The notes: generated from the sequence alone by a model not told the origin. Shown: positions 30,552-40,536, counted from the stretch's first letter. The stretch: 64,000 bases of DNA from Mesorhizobium sp. Root102 (GCF_001425625.1 NZ_LMCP01000001.1:249430-313429), one strand, 5' to 3'. Translations and numbers: made by a program.

Positions 30552-33440
30552 TTGACGAATTTCCTGCGAAACGGGCCGCTGTTCGCCTTTGTGCTCGCGA
30601 CAATCCTGACGCTGTGCGCGGCATCGTCGGCCTTCGCCGTCGAACCGATCAAGATTGCCCGTGACGACGTCGCGCTCGACCTTTCAGGCGCCGTCGAGAT
30701 CTACCGGAACCAGGGTGAGAATTTCCAGGTGTCGACCGCGCCGGGGCCGGACGGCATCGTGCGGCGCATCGAGGTCGAGGCCAATGACGCGCGTTCGACC
30801 GGCGACTGGGCGGTGTTCGCGCTCGCAAACACCACCGACCAGCAGCTCGACAGGCTGATCGTCGCACCGCATTTCCGACTGGTGAATTCCGGCATCTTCT
30901 GGCCGGATCTCGGCTCGACACGCATCGCCGCCATCACGCCCAGCGAGGGCTTCGCGCTCGACCGCCAGACCAGCCCCGACGCCGACGTGTTCCGGGTGAC
31001 GCTGAACCCCGGCACGGTGATCACCTTCATCGCCGAACTGGCCTCGCCGAAGCTGCCGCAGGTCTATCTGTGGGATCCGGAATCCTACAAGGACTCGGTC
31101 AATTCCTACACGCTGTTTCGCGGTATCGTCATCGGCATCGCCGGCCTGCTGGCGCTGTTCCTGACCATCCTTTTCGTGGTCAAAGGAACCTCGATGTTCC
31201 CGGCGACCGCGGCACTCGCCTGGGCGGTGCTTGCCTATATCTGCGTCGATTTCGGCTTCCTCAACAAGATTATCGAGATCTCGCCCGGCAACGAGCAGAT
31301 GTGGCGAGCCGGAACGGAAGTGGCGCTGGCGGGAACCTTCGTGGTGTTCCTGTTCGCCTATCTCAATCTCAACCGATGGCACGGCCATTTCAGCTACGGC
31401 GCGCTGGTCTGGATCCTCGGACTGGTGCTGATCGCCGGCGTCGCCATCGTCGATCCGGCGGTCGCCGCCGGCATCGCCAGACTATCCTTCGCCGCCACCG
31501 CGCTGACCGGGCTCGGCCTGATTATCTTCCTCGGCATACGCGGCTACGACCGCGCCATCATGCTGGTGCCCAGTTGGGTCATGGTGCTGTTGTGGCTATG
31601 CGGTTCGTGGATGGCGATCACCGGCATGCTCGACAACGACATCGCCCAGCCGGCCTTGGGCGGCGGGTTGATCCTGATCATCCTGTTGATCGGCTTCACC
31701 GTCATGCAGCATGCCTTTGCCGGCGGCGCCCTGCATCAGGGTCTGTTCTCCGACCTCGAGCGGCAGGCGCTGGCGGTGGCTGGATCTGGTGACACGGTGT
31801 GGGACTGGGACGTGCTGCGCGACCGCGTCGTCACCAAGCCCGATGTCAGCATCCAGCTCGGGCTGGCACCCAACAGCCTCGGCGGCGCCGCGCGCAACTG
31901 GCTGCCGGTGCTGCATGCCGACGACCGCGACACGTTCCGCACGACGCTCGACGTCGTGCTGGAACACCGGCGCGGCCGGGTGTCGCAGAATTTCCGCCTA
32001 CGCGGTGCCGACGGCCACTATCACTGGTTCTCCCTGCGCGCGCGCCCGGTGATCGGATCGGACGGCGAGGTCATCCGCTGCGTCGGCACCATGGTCGACG
32101 TGACCGAGCAGAAGAAGTCCGAAGAGCGGCTGCTGCACGATGCCGTGCATGACAATCTGACCGGCCTGCCGAACCGCGAACTTTTGATGAACCGGCTGGA
32201 AGCGATCATCTCGATCGCGCGCACCGAAGAGAAGGTGCGCCCGACCGTCTTCGTCATCGACATCGACCGTTTCAAGCAGGTCAATGACGGGCTCGGCATC
32301 TCGGCCGGCGACACCATTCTGTTGACCATCGCGCGACGGCTGCATAGATTGCTCAAGCCGAAGGATTCGCTGTCGCGCTTTGCCGGCGATCAGTTCGCGC
32401 TGATGCTGCTTTCCGAACAGGACCCGGCTCGCATCGCCGCCGTGGCGGACGCCATCAAGCATGCCATCAACAACCCGATCACCTTCGCCAAGCGCGAGAT
32501 CGTGCTGACCGCGTCGATCGGGTTGATCACCTGGAATTCGCCGCAGATGTCGGCCGAGGACATGGTCAAGGATGCCGAGCTTGCCATGCATCAGGCCAAG
32601 CGCTTCGGCGGCGACAGGATCGAGCCGTTCCGTCCGGCTTTCCGCACCGTGGGTACCGACAGGCTGCAGTTCGAATCCGACCTGCGTCGCGCCATCGAGC
32701 GGCGCGAGTTCACCCTTGCCTACCAACCGATCGTGCGGCTCGAGGACGGCAGCGTCGCCGGCTTCGAGGCGCTGCTGCGCTGGGACCATCCGCGCCGGGG
32801 CATGATCCCGCCGGCGGATTTCATCCCGGTCGCCGAAAGCTGCGGGCTGATCGTGCAGCTCGGCCTGTTTGCCATGCAGCAGGCGGCGGAAGACCTCGCC
32901 AGCTGGCAAAAACAGATCGGCGACGCGCCGCTGTCGGTCTCGGTCAATTTGTCCAGCCGCCAGCTCATCCGCCGCGATCTGGTCAGCGACGTCCGCTCGG
33001 TAATTGCTCGGGCCAATCTGAAGCCGCGCTGCTTCCGGCTCGAACTCACCGAATCGCTTGTCATGGACAATCCCGAGCAGACCGCCCATGTGCTCACCAA
33101 GCTGAAGCAGCTCGGTATCGGCCTGTCGCTGGACGATTTCGGCACCGGCTATTCGTCGTTGGCCTATCTGACGCGTTTCCCCTTCGACACCATCAAGATC
33201 GACAAGAGCTTCGTTGACGACAACACGCCCAAGCGCGCGGTGCTGCTCAAATCGATGGTCAACATGGCGCATGAGCTTGGCCTGTCTGTCGTCGCCGAGG
33301 GGATTTCTGACGAAAGCGACGCGCTGGAACTGCGCCAGATGGGCTGCGAATATGTCCAAAGCTTCATGTTCGGCGCGCCGATGCCGGGCGACCAGGTGCT
33401 GAAGACGCTGAAGGAGCAGTATCCGCTAACGCAAGCCTGA
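30552..33440 (+). CDS. 7TM-sensor, PAS, GGDEF and EAL domain protein (probable c-di-GMP phosphodiesterase)
   Basis: A 962-residue membrane signalling protein. A signal peptide (1-30) precedes an extracytoplasmic beta-rich domain to about 185, followed by seven membrane helices (about 192-390), a layout of 7TMR-DISM receptors. A PAS domain spans about 405-520 and ends with GTMVDVTEQKKSEERL. The GGDEF site near residue 608 reads AGDQF, so cyclase activity is unlikely. The EAL domain keeps GFEALLRWDHP near 737 and DDFGTGYSSLAYL near 860, so c-di-GMP hydrolysis is likely. The start is TTG at 30552 with AAGGA upstream, three bases after the acetyltransferase stop. The ligand is unknown. Confidence 0.9.
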   Translation: MTNFLRNGPLFAFVLATILTLCAASSAFAVEPIKIARDDVALDLSGAVEIYRNQGENFQVSTAPGPDGIVRRIEVEANDARSTGDWAVFALANTTDQQLDRLIVAPHFRLVNSGIFWPDLGSTRIAAITPSEGFALDRQTSPDADVFRVTLNPGTVITFIAELASPKLPQVYLWDPESYKDSVNSYTLFRGIVIGIAGLLALFLTILFVVKGTSMFPATAALAWAVLAYICVDFGFLNKIIEISPGNEQMWRAGTEVALAGTFVVFLFAYLNLNRWHGHFSYGALVWILGLVLIAGVAIVDPAVAAGIARLSFAATALTGLGLIIFLGIRGYDRAIMLVPSWVMVLLWLCGSWMAITGMLDNDIAQPALGGGLILIILLIGFTVMQHAFAGGALHQGLFSDLERQALAVAGSGDTVWDWDVLRDRVVTKPDVSIQLGLAPNSLGGAARNWLPVLHADDRDTFRTTLDVVLEHRRGRVSQNFRLRGADGHYHWFSLRARPVIGSDGEVIRCVGTMVDVTEQKKSEERLLHDAVHDNLTGLPNRELLMNRLEAIISIARTEEKVRPTVFVIDIDRFKQVNDGLGISAGDTILLTIARRLHRLLKPKDSLSRFAGDQFALMLLSEQDPARIAAVADAIKHAINNPITFAKREIVLTASIGLITWNSPQMSAEDMVKDAELAMHQAKRFGGDRIEPFRPAFRTVGTDRLQFESDLRRAIERREFTLAYQPIVRLEDGSVAGFEALLRWDHPRRGMIPPADFIPVAESCGLIVQLGLFAMQQAAEDLASWQKQIGDAPLSVSVNLSSRQLIRRDLVSDVRSVIARANLKPRCFRLELTESLVMDNPEQTAHVLTKLKQLGIGLSLDDFGTGYSSLAYLTRFPFDTIKIDKSFVDDNTPKRAVLLKSMVNMAHELGLSVVAEGISDESDALELRQMGCEYVQSFMFGAPMPGDQVLKTLKEQYPLTQA

Positions 33441-33445
33441 GAGGC

Positions 33446-34054
33446 TCAGGCGTGTCCGGCGGCGAGGCTGAGATGGGCTAGATCGATGCCGATCGAGGCG
33501 AGAATCCGGTCATATTTGCGCTCGATGTCGGTGTCGAACAGGAGCTCGGCATTGGCCGGACAGGTCAGCCAGCCATTCTCGGCGATCTCGGTCTCCAATT
33601 GGCCGGCGCCCCAGCCGGAATAGCCGAGCGCCATCAGCGCGTGACGCGGCCCGCGGCCAGACGATATGGCGCGCAAGATGTCGACGGTCGCGGTCAGGCA
33701 GATGTCGTCCGAAACGGTCAGCGACGATTCCACCCGGTAGTCGCCCGAATGCAGGACAAAGCCCCGGCTGCGATCCACAGGCCCGCCATTGCGCACGACG
33801 AAATCGCGCGCCTGCGCCGGCAAGCGGATCGCCTCCTGTTCGTTCATGATGCCCAGTTGCACGAGCAGGTCCGGAAACAGCATCTGCTGCGTCTGGTTGA
33901 TGATCAGGCCCATGGCGCCTTCATCTGAGTGCGCGCAGACATAGATGACCGAGCGCGTGAAACGGTCGTCCTTCATGCCGGGCATGGCAATCAGGAACTG
34001 ATCGTCGAGAAAGCCACGGCTCGTGGCTGTCTTCTTGTGGCGCAACAAGTCCAT
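33446..34054 (-). CDS. YqgE/AlgH family protein (DUF179)
   Basis: The 202-residue protein has the family signatures [23 protein letters not shown] near residue 14, [13 protein letters not shown] near 43, the GGPV motif in [17 protein letters not shown] and [16 protein letters not shown] near 148. Members are widespread, of unknown biochemical role, and were linked to alginate control in Pseudomonas. The start at 34054 gives the usual length; no good ribosome-binding site is seen, and in-frame starts exist up to 34183. It is convergent with the c-di-GMP protein. Confidence 0.88.
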   Translation of the reverse strand: MDLLRHKKTATSRGFLDDQFLIAMPGMKDDRFTRSVIYVCAHSDEGAMGLIINQTQQMLFPDLLVQLGIMNEQEAIRLPAQARDFVVRNGGPVDRSRGFVLHSGDYRVESSLTVSDDICLTATVDILRAISSGRGPRHALMALGYSGWGAGQLETEIAENGWLTCPANAELLFDTDIERKYDRILASIGIDLAHLSLAAGHA

Positions 34055-34225
34055 GAGAGGGAGCGTAACGCGTTTCCAAAGCGCCGAAAAGATGCGCCGT
34101 GTGGGATTCGACCAAAGCCCATGCCGCCGGCTCGAGCATTCTTCTCCCTCGAGGTCACGCAAATATGATACCGGCAAGGCCATGAAATCATTGCGCGGCC
34201 ACGAACGGACGATCAAATCACCACC

Positions 34226-35032
34226 ATGCAAAGCTTGAAAATCCTGCTGCTCGGCGCCGCAATCGGATCGGCAACCGCTCTTCCCGCCGCCGCCTCCTCA
34301 TCGGCGTGGTACAACAGCGAAGGCGGCAAGGTCCGGCTGGTGACATCAGGCAAAGCCGACGAGGCCGGCCGCATCCAGGGCGTCCTCGACATAGCGCTCA
34401 AGCCCGGCTGGAAGACCTACTGGCGCGATCCGGGCGACGCTGGCGTGCCGCCGCAGCTCGACATTTCAGCCAGCACCAACATAACCGACGCCGCTCTGGC
34501 GTTCCCTGCCCCGCAGCGCCATGACGACGGCTACGGCAAATGGGCAGGCTACAACTATCCGGTTTCGCTGCCGGTGACATTCACGCTGGGGACGCCGAAC
34601 CAGCCGGCGGTTATCGATGCTGACATCTTTCTCGGCATCTGCGAAACGATCTGCATTCCGGTGCAGACGCGGCTGACCGTCGACCCCGCCTCCGATCCGG
34701 ACAATGCCGAGGACGCGGCGCTGGTGAAGGCGAGTTTCACGGCACTGCCGGCGCCGGCGAGATCCGATTTCGGCATCAATGTCCTGCCGGGCGACCATGA
34801 GACGCTGATCGTCGAGGCGAGCTTTCCCGGCGATCCGCAGGCGGCGGATTTCTTCGTTGCCGGCGAGCGGGACTACATGTTCGGCACCCCTTCTCGCAGC
34901 GAAAAGGACGGCAAGCTGATTTTCACCGTGCCGATCCTCGATCGCCCTTCGACGACGCCGACGGATGGCGGGCTTCACTATACGCTGACGAGTTCGGCTG
35001 GCGCGGTCGAAGGGATTCTGCCTTTCCCTTGA
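34226..35032 (+). CDS. DsbD alpha-domain-like secreted protein
   Basis: The 268-residue exported protein has a signal peptide ending AAAS near residue 24, then an immunoglobulin-like domain of the DsbD N-terminal type: [15 protein letters not shown] near 53, and two cysteines in [13 protein letters not shown] near 138 as the likely redox pair. Only the periplasmic alpha part is present; the membrane beta and thioredoxin gamma domains of full DsbD are not encoded here. It probably accepts electrons from a separate CcdA/ScsB-type protein. It is followed 85 bp on by a peroxiredoxin. Confidence 0.78.
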   Translation: MQSLKILLLGAAIGSATALPAAASSSAWYNSEGGKVRLVTSGKADEAGRIQGVLDIALKPGWKTYWRDPGDAGVPPQLDISASTNITDAALAFPAPQRHDDGYGKWAGYNYPVSLPVTFTLGTPNQPAVIDADIFLGICETICIPVQTRLTVDPASDPDNAEDAALVKASFTALPAPARSDFGINVLPGDHETLIVEASFPGDPQAADFFVAGERDYMFGTPSRSEKDGKLIFTVPILDRPSTTPTDGGLHYTLTSSAGAVEGILPFP

Positions 35033-35117
35033 TCCAGCCCATCCGAACGGTTGCAGGAAGCCGTTGACTTCGCTACGCAAAGACACGTCCTTCCCCATTT
35101 TCCCAAGCGAGGAATTC

Positions 35118-35600
35118 ATGACCATTTCCGTTGGCGACAAGCTGCCTGACGTGACCTTCAAGACGATGACCGCCGATGGCGTCAAGCCGATCACCGGGGC
35201 CGAGATCTTCTCTGGAAAGAAGGTCGTGCTGTTTGGGGTTCCCGGCGCCTTCACGCCGACCTGCAGCAACAACCATTTGCCCGGCTATCTCGAGAATCAT
35301 GACGCCATCCTGGCGCGCGGCGTCGACACCATCGCCGTCGTTTCGGTCAATGACGTCCACGTCATGGGCGCCTGGGCGCACTTCACCGGCGGTGAGGGCA
35401 AGATCCTGTTCCTCGCCGACGGCAGTGGCGATTTCGCCAAGGCGGTGGGTCTCGACAATGACCTTTCCGCCAGCGGCATGGGGCTGCGTTCGAAGCGGTT
35501 TTCGATGGTCATCGACGACGGCAAGGTCACCGCGCTCAATGTCGAGACCAAGCCCGGTGTCGACGAGTCCGGCGCGGCTCATATTCTGGGACAGCTCTGA
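35118..35600 (+). CDS. peroxiredoxin (Prx5/AhpE-like, glutaredoxin- or thioredoxin-dependent)
   Basis: The 160-residue peroxiredoxin has the active site GVPGAFTPTCSNNHLPGY near residue 40, where the cysteine is the peroxidatic one; the P-x3-T-x2-C motif is intact. It matches the Prx5 class, in which the resolving thiol is external or in the C-terminal part. The ATG at 35118 is fixed by GAGGAA at the right distance. It detoxifies hydrogen peroxide and alkyl hydroperoxides in the cytoplasm. It lies downstream of the DsbD-alpha-like gene on the same strand. Confidence 0.93.
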   Translation: MTISVGDKLPDVTFKTMTADGVKPITGAEIFSGKKVVLFGVPGAFTPTCSNNHLPGYLENHDAILARGVDTIAVVSVNDVHVMGAWAHFTGGEGKILFLADGSGDFAKAVGLDNDLSASGMGLRSKRFSMVIDDGKVTALNVETKPGVDESGAAHILGQL

Positions 35601-35680
35601 ACTTCAGCGCGGCGTCGGGCGGAGGACCGCAACGGCGATCGCGCTTGCAGTCCAGGGCTTGCCTTGGGGGAACCCTAGCG

Positions 35681-36157
35681 ATGTTTGACATCTTCTGGCG
35701 CGCCATCGCGATCGGCATCGGCGCCACCGTGCTGATGGATCTCTGGGCCATGTTCCTGCACAAGGCGTTTGGCCAGCCCCGGCCGAACTGGGGGCCGGTC
35801 GGGCGTTGGGTCTGGCACCTGCGCGACAAGGTCTTTCACGATGATATCGGCGATGCAGCGCCTTACACGCATGAAAAGGCGTTGGGTTGGGCCTTTCATT
35901 ATTTTGTCGGTATCGTCTACGGCATCATCCTGGTGGTGCTGGCCGGAGCGGGCTGGCTTGCCGCGCCGAGATTCCTGCCGGCCTTCATCCTCGGCATCGT
36001 CACCGTCTGCGCCGGCTGGTTCCTGCTGGCGCCCGGCATGGGCGCCGGCTGGGCCGCCTCGAAGCGCCCCAACCCGATGCAGATCCGTGCCCTCAACCTG
36101 GTATCGCACACGGTGTTCGCGATCGGGCTATACGGCACGGCGCTGCTGATACGCTGA
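35681..36157 (+). CDS. DUF2938 family membrane protein
   Basis: Function unknown. The 158-residue protein has four predicted membrane helices and the family pattern GATVLMDLWAMFLHKAFG near residue 12, YTHEKALGWAFHYFVGIVYG near 60 and LNLVSHTVFAIGLYG at the C-terminus. Conserved histidines inside membrane segments (FHYFVG, SHTVF) might bind metal or heme, but this is speculation. GGGGGAA precedes the chosen ATG. It ends three bases from the convergent phosphatase-like gene. Confidence 0.82.
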   Translation: MFDIFWRAIAIGIGATVLMDLWAMFLHKAFGQPRPNWGPVGRWVWHLRDKVFHDDIGDAAPYTHEKALGWAFHYFVGIVYGIILVVLAGAGWLAAPRFLPAFILGIVTVCAGWFLLAPGMGAGWAASKRPNPMQIRALNLVSHTVFAIGLYGTALLIR

Positions 36158-36160
36158 GCG

Positions 36161-36745
36161 TTACGGCTGTGCTGGCCCGTCGATCGGCCGCCATCCGTGG
36201 ACGACTCTGCCTGCGCCAATGTCGTAGGCGAAATAGTTGCCGCCGCCGGCTGGCTGATCCGCTTCGTGGCTGATCTCGCGGCCCCTGAGAGACAGCAACA
36301 GCAGCGTTCCCACCCCTCCGTGCCCCACGAAGGCAATGTCGTCGGCATCATTGGTACGGAGCACGGTGTCGACCTCGCTCACGATACGATGCTGCGCATC
36401 GATGGCTCTTTCCCATCCGCGAATGCTTTCGTGTGGATTGGCAAAGAATTGGCCCGCAACCGCTTCGAACTCCGGCGGCGGCAGGAAACCCGTTGCCGAT
36501 CGGTCGTTCTCGTGCATCCGTTCCCTCACCTCGATGGCAAGACGCAGATGCGCTGCGAGGATCTCGGCGGCTTCCATCGCCTTGCGTTCAGCAGACGACA
36601 CGATACGCCGGATCGACCCGACCCAGGGCTGATCGAGCATTGCAAACGCTCTCGCGCGTCCGATGTCGGATAGCCCCCATTCCGGAACGGGAACGCTGGC
36701 ATCGACCTGAACCTGGGGATGCGTGACGTAGTAGAGGATCGGCAC
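36161..36745 (-). CDS. histidine phosphatase family protein with altered N-terminal motif
   Basis: The 194-residue protein has the phosphoglycerate-mutase-like fold. The second arginine site is SSAERKAMEAAE near residue 49 and the C-terminal histidine is in FVGHGGVGTLLLL near 135. The N-terminal catalytic motif is YYVTHPQV: the nucleophile histidine is kept but the usual preceding arginine and following glycine (RHG) are not. It may have reduced or changed activity. GTG 36745 is chosen as start, with AGGGG upstream. It lies 40 bp downstream of rnhA on the same strand. Confidence 0.78.
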   Translation of the reverse strand: MPILYYVTHPQVQVDASVPVPEWGLSDIGRARAFAMLDQPWVGSIRRIVSSAERKAMEAAEILAAHLRLAIEVRERMHENDRSATGFLPPPEFEAVAGQFFANPHESIRGWERAIDAQHRIVSEVDTVLRTNDADDIAFVGHGGVGTLLLLSLRGREISHEADQPAGGGNYFAYDIGAGRVVHGWRPIDGPAQP

Positions 36746-36785
36746 GATAGTAATCCCCTGCCTGAGAGCCGCCCGGCTACCGGAA

Positions 36786-37316
36786 TCAATAGCTCTGGGT
36801 CGAGCGCCGCACCTTGGCGATTGCCGGCTGTTTTGCCTGCCCAGCCGGCTTTGGTGCAGCAGCAGGCTTGAACGGGCCTTTCTTGAACGGCGCCATGCCT
36901 TCGCGCGCGAGTTCGTCGGCGCGCTCGTTCTCGGTATGGCCGGCATGGCCCTTGACCCAGTTCCAGATGACCTTGTGGCGCCTGTTGGCTTCGTCGAGCG
37001 CCTGCCAGAGTTCACCGTTCTTGACTGGTTTCTTGTCGGCGGTCTTCCAGCCGTTCTTCTTCCAGCCGTGGATCCACTTGGAAATGCCGTCCATGACATA
37101 TTTGCTGTCGGTGTGAAGCTCGACCGTGCAAGGTTCCTTCAGCGCATTCAGCGCCGAGATGGCGGCGAGAAGTTCCATGCGGTTGTTGGTCGTCTCGGCC
37201 TCGCCGCCGGAAAGCTCCTTGGTGGTGCCGTTGAAGCGCAGGATCGCGCCCCAGCCGCCGGGGCCGGGGTTGCCCGAACAGGCGCCGTCGGTGAAGATCT
37301 CAACCTGTTTGCTCAT
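36786..37316 (-). CDS. rnhA: ribonuclease HI
   Basis: Cleaves RNA in RNA-DNA hybrids. The 176-residue protein has the full DEDD set: [18 protein letters not shown] (first aspartate), [13 protein letters not shown] (glutamate), [11 protein letters not shown] (second aspartate) and [14 protein letters not shown] (last aspartate), plus the basic [15 protein letters not shown] handle. A 30-residue lysine/proline/alanine-rich tail follows the catalytic domain, beyond the usual bacterial end. It is downstream of thrB by 11 bp, in the ispH-thrB-rnhA order common in rhizobia. Confidence 0.95.
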   Translation of the reverse strand: MSKQVEIFTDGACSGNPGPGGWGAILRFNGTTKELSGGEAETTNNRMELLAAISALNALKEPCTVELHTDSKYVMDGISKWIHGWKKNGWKTADKKPVKNGELWQALDEANRRHKVIWNWVKGHAGHTENERADELAREGMAPFKKGPFKPAAAPKPAGQAKQPAIAKVRRSTQSY

Positions 37317-37327
37317 GATACCCCATA

Positions 37328-38290
37328 TCAGGCCAATCCATATTCCGAAGGAGATCTGATCGCCCGGTGGAACCGCATCCTGCGGATATACTCGGTCGGA
37401 TCGCGTTTCATCACCAGCCCGCCATCGGGAACGGTCAGCCAGTCGTACAGCCGGGTCAGCATGAAGCGCAGCGCCGAACCGCGCGCCAGCATCGGCAGCG
37501 CCGCCTTCTCCTGGTCGCTCAGGGGACGCACGCTCTGATAGCCGGCAAGCAACGCCTTGCCCTTGGTGAGGTTGAAGGAAAAATCCTTCTCGAAGCACCA
37601 GGCGTTGAGGCAGGTGGCGACATCGTAGGCATAGAGGTCGTCGCAGGCGAAATAGAAGTCGATCAGGCCGGAGAGCTTTTCACCGAGGAAGAAGACATTG
37701 TCCGGGAAAAGATCGGCATGGATGATGCCTTGCGGCAGGTCTTTCGGCCAGTTCCGCTCGAAGTCGGCGAAGTCGGCATCGACCTCGGCCGCCAGGCCCG
37801 GCTCGACCTCGTCGGCGCGGTCGCGCGCCGCGTTCCAGAGCTTGCGCCAGCCGTCGATGGCCAGCGCATTTGGGCGCGTCATCGAAAAATCGGCGCCGGC
37901 CAGATGCAACTGTGCCAACGCCTTGCCGACCTCGCCGCAATGCGTTGCTGTCGGCCGCCGCAGCGAAAGCCCTTCGAGGAAGGTGATGATCACCGCCGGC
38001 CGGCCGGCGAGCGTGCCGATGACGCTGCCGTCATGCGCGGTCACCGGCAGCGGACAGGACACGCCTTTGTTGGCGAGATGGCCCATCAGGCCGAGGAAAA
38101 ACGGCAGATCCGCCTTCTCGACCCGCTTTTCATAGAGCGTCAGGATGTAGGAGCCGCTGGAGGTGTGCAGCAGGAAGTTCGAGTTCTCGGTGCCTTCGGC
38201 GATGCCCTTGTAGGACAGCAGATCGCCGACCGGATAGTGCTTCAGGAATGCGCCGAGTTCGCCTTCCGCAACGTCGGTGTAGACCGCCAT
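37328..38290 (-). CDS. thrB: homoserine kinase (ThrB, aminoglycoside-phosphotransferase-fold type)
   Basis: Phosphorylates homoserine in threonine synthesis. The 320-residue protein belongs to the APH-fold type II homoserine kinases of alphaproteobacteria, not the GHMP type. The nucleotide loop is [15 protein letters not shown] near residue 29; the catalytic loop is [14 protein letters not shown] near 188 and the metal aspartate is in [12 protein letters not shown] near 208. It starts 5 bp after the ispH stop and is part of the ispH-thrB-rnhA run. Confidence 0.94.
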   Translation of the reverse strand: MAVYTDVAEGELGAFLKHYPVGDLLSYKGIAEGTENSNFLLHTSSGSYILTLYEKRVEKADLPFFLGLMGHLANKGVSCPLPVTAHDGSVIGTLAGRPAVIITFLEGLSLRRPTATHCGEVGKALAQLHLAGADFSMTRPNALAIDGWRKLWNAARDRADEVEPGLAAEVDADFADFERNWPKDLPQGIIHADLFPDNVFFLGEKLSGLIDFYFACDDLYAYDVATCLNAWCFEKDFSFNLTKGKALLAGYQSVRPLSDQEKAALPMLARGSALRFMLTRLYDWLTVPDGGLVMKRDPTEYIRRMRFHRAIRSPSEYGLA

Positions 38291-38295
38291 GTGCC

Positions 38296-39306
38296 CTACG
38301 CGGCTCCATTGACGAAGGCCATGTCGGCCCGCGTCAGTTCGACATCGCGCAGTACCCGCATGACCGGAAAATCCTCCGTTTCCGTGGCCGTGATGGCTAG
38401 GTCGATCGTGACATCGAAGCGCTGCCGGAACGCGTCGATGATCTCGTCGACGATGATTTCGGGCGCTGACGCGCCGGCCGACAGGCCGAGCGTCGTGATG
38501 TTGCCGATGTCATTCCACGGAATCTCGGCGGCACGCTGCACGAGAAGCGACATTGAGGCGCCGGCACGTTCCGCCACTTCGACAAGGCGCCGTGAATTGG
38601 AAGAATTGGGCGCGCCGACGATCAGGTAGAGATCGGCGCCGGCGGCGGTCTCCTTGACCGCCTCCTGACGGTTGGTGGTGGCGTAGCAGATCGACTCCGC
38701 CGCCGGCGCCTGCAGGGCTGGAAAGCGATCCTGCAACGCGCGGATGATGCCGGCGGTGTCCTCGACCGACAAAGTGGTCTGGGTAACGAAGCCGAGCTCC
38801 TGCGGATCGGCGGGCACAAGCCTGGCGGCGTCAGCTTCGGTCTCGATCAGCGTCACCGCCCCGTCCGGCAACTGGCCCATGGTGCCGATCACCTCGGGAT
38901 GACCGGCGTGCCCGATCAAGAGCACATGGCGGCCGAGCCGCTGATGGCGCATCGCCTGTTTGTGGACCTTCGACACCAGCGGGCAGGTGGCATCCAGATA
39001 GAAGAGATTGCGCGCCTGGGCATCCGCAGGCACCGACTTCGGCACGCCATGCGCCGAGAACACGACCGGGCTCTGGCGATGTTCCGCCGGGATTTCGGAG
39101 AGTTCCTCGATGAAGACAGCGCCAAGGCTTTGCAGCCCCTCGACCACGTAGCGGTTGTGCACGATCTCATGGCGGACATAGACCGGCGCGCCATATTTCT
39201 TCAGCGCCAGCACCACGATCTGGATGGCACGGTCGACACCAGCGCAAAAACCGCGCGGCTGGCAGAGCCGGATCGTCAAGGGAGGCTTGATGGTTGTCTG
39301 AAGCAT
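38296..39306 (-). CDS. ispH: 4-hydroxy-3-methylbut-2-enyl diphosphate reductase
   Basis: Last enzyme of the MEP isoprenoid pathway. The 336-residue protein has the three cluster cysteines in [12 protein letters not shown] near residue 17, [13 protein letters not shown] near 103 and [12 protein letters not shown] near 208, the HEIVHN histidine motif near 46, and the substrate-binding [11 protein letters not shown] near 235. ATG 39306 is preferred over an upstream TTG at 39327. The first MEP enzyme, Dxs, is also in this window at 54438-56351. Confidence 0.96.
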   Translation of the reverse strand: MLQTTIKPPLTIRLCQPRGFCAGVDRAIQIVVLALKKYGAPVYVRHEIVHNRYVVEGLQSLGAVFIEELSEIPAEHRQSPVVFSAHGVPKSVPADAQARNLFYLDATCPLVSKVHKQAMRHQRLGRHVLLIGHAGHPEVIGTMGQLPDGAVTLIETEADAARLVPADPQELGFVTQTTLSVEDTAGIIRALQDRFPALQAPAAESICYATTNRQEAVKETAAGADLYLIVGAPNSSNSRRLVEVAERAGASMSLLVQRAAEIPWNDIGNITTLGLSAGASAPEIIVDEIIDAFRQRFDVTIDLAITATETEDFPVMRVLRDVELTRADMAFVNGAA

Positions 39307-39376
39307 GAATCCGGGCCGGTTGATCAAAGCCGAAATGAGCTGCGCACCCCTGCCCTGTCAAGGGCATCGGTCGCGT

Positions 39377-40132
39377 TCATTCCTCTTTCGCGGGACGGCG
39401 AAGCCGCAGGATGAGCACGGCGGCGAGCGCCGCGGCAAGCCCATACCAGGTCATCGCATATTGCAGATGGCTGTTCGGCAGGTCGATGATGGTGACGCCG
39501 CCAACCGGCAATCCGCCTGGATTGGGCGTCTTGTCGGCGTCGATGAAGATCGGCACCAGCGCGGCACCAGCCGGCAGCCCGGCGCTCGCCGCCATCACGT
39601 CGCGGTCCTTCCAGTAGAAGATGTTCTTCGCCACGTCGTTGTCGGGAAGCATCATCGATGGCTTTGCCGGCAGCGGATTGCGGGCAAGTCCCGTGACCGT
39701 CACCTTGCCCGTCACCTGTCCCTTGGCGCGCTTGGCGGCATCCTTCAGATCGTAGGGCACGAAGCCGCGATCGATCAGGACGAAGCGACCATCGTCCAGG
39801 GCAAGCGGCGTGTAGACATTGAAGCCCGCGTCGCCGTCCCAGGTTGCGTAGAAATGCCGTTCGCCTTGATGCAGGAAAGTGCCGGTGACGGTGACTGGCG
39901 TGTAGTCGACGTCGCCGGTGGCGGTGAATTCTCTCTCAACCTCGGCCAGCGGCCGTGGCACCGAGTGGGTGCGCTGGTCGATGGTCTCGAGAAGACCTTC
40001 CTTCCAGTACAGGCGCTGGACCTGCCAGGTGCCGAGCGCCAGCAGGATCAGGAACAGCACAAGGCCAAGGCTGAAAAGCAATGCCATCCGTGGTCGCGAA
40101 CGGCCGCCGGCCTTGACGGATGCCTCGCTCAT
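39377..40132 (-). CDS. SURF1 family cytochrome c oxidase assembly protein
   Basis: Inner-membrane factor that helps insert heme a into cytochrome aa3 subunit I. The 251-residue protein has one N-terminal helix (about 17-37) directly followed by LGTWQVQRLYWKEGLL, a C-terminal helix with LQYAMTWYGLAAALA, and between them the periplasmic domain with VLIDRGFVP. This is the standard two-helix SURF1 layout. Its start overlaps the DUF983 stop by 4 bp (ATGA). It serves the ctaC-E operon located just upstream on the same strand. Confidence 0.93.
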   Translation of the reverse strand: MSEASVKAGGRSRPRMALLFSLGLVLFLILLALGTWQVQRLYWKEGLLETIDQRTHSVPRPLAEVEREFTATGDVDYTPVTVTGTFLHQGERHFYATWDGDAGFNVYTPLALDDGRFVLIDRGFVPYDLKDAAKRAKGQVTGKVTVTGLARNPLPAKPSMMLPDNDVAKNIFYWKDRDVMAASAGLPAGAALVPIFIDADKTPNPGGLPVGGVTIIDLPNSHLQYAMTWYGLAAALAAVLILRLRRPAKEE

Positions 40133-40533
40133 TCCCCGCGATCCAGCCGGCCCTCGGCCGCCCTGTTGCGGTATTGCAGGGTAAGCAGCACGCCCTTGAT
40201 CAGCCGGAGCGCCGTCAGGCACAGCACGACAGCCAGCGGGATCCAGACAAGCAGATGCAGCCAGAGCGGCGGGCTCAGCGTGACTTCAACCCAGAGCGCC
40301 AGGCCGACAATGAGGAAGCCTATGATCAGGATGACAAAGACCGCCGGCCCGTCGCCGGCATCGGCGTAGGAATAGTCGAGGCCACAATTGGCGCAGCGCT
40401 TGCCAACAGTGAGGAACCCGGCAAACAGCCGCCCTTCGCCGCACCGCGGACAACGGCCGTGTAAGCCGGCCGAAATCGGGTCGATCGGCGGCCAGATCGC
40501 CCTATCTTCACTCATGGAAGCGTCGTCGCTCAT
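40129..40533 (-). CDS. DUF983 family protein
   Basis: The 134-residue protein has an N-terminal zinc-ribbon-like part with CPRCGEGRLFAGFL near residue 28 and CANCGLDYSYADAGDGPAVFVI near 47, giving two CxxC pairs, followed by two membrane helices. DUF983 genes usually accompany cytochrome oxidase genes in alphaproteobacteria, which suggests an assembly role, not proven. It is translationally coupled to surf1 through an ATGA overlap. An alternative start lies six codons in. Confidence 0.87.
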   Translation of the reverse strand: MSDDASMSEDRAIWPPIDPISAGLHGRCPRCGEGRLFAGFLTVGKRCANCGLDYSYADAGDGPAVFVILIIGFLIVGLALWVEVTLSPPLWLHLLVWIPLAVVLCLTALRLIKGVLLTLQYRNRAAEGRLDRGE

Positions 40534-40536
40534 TTT

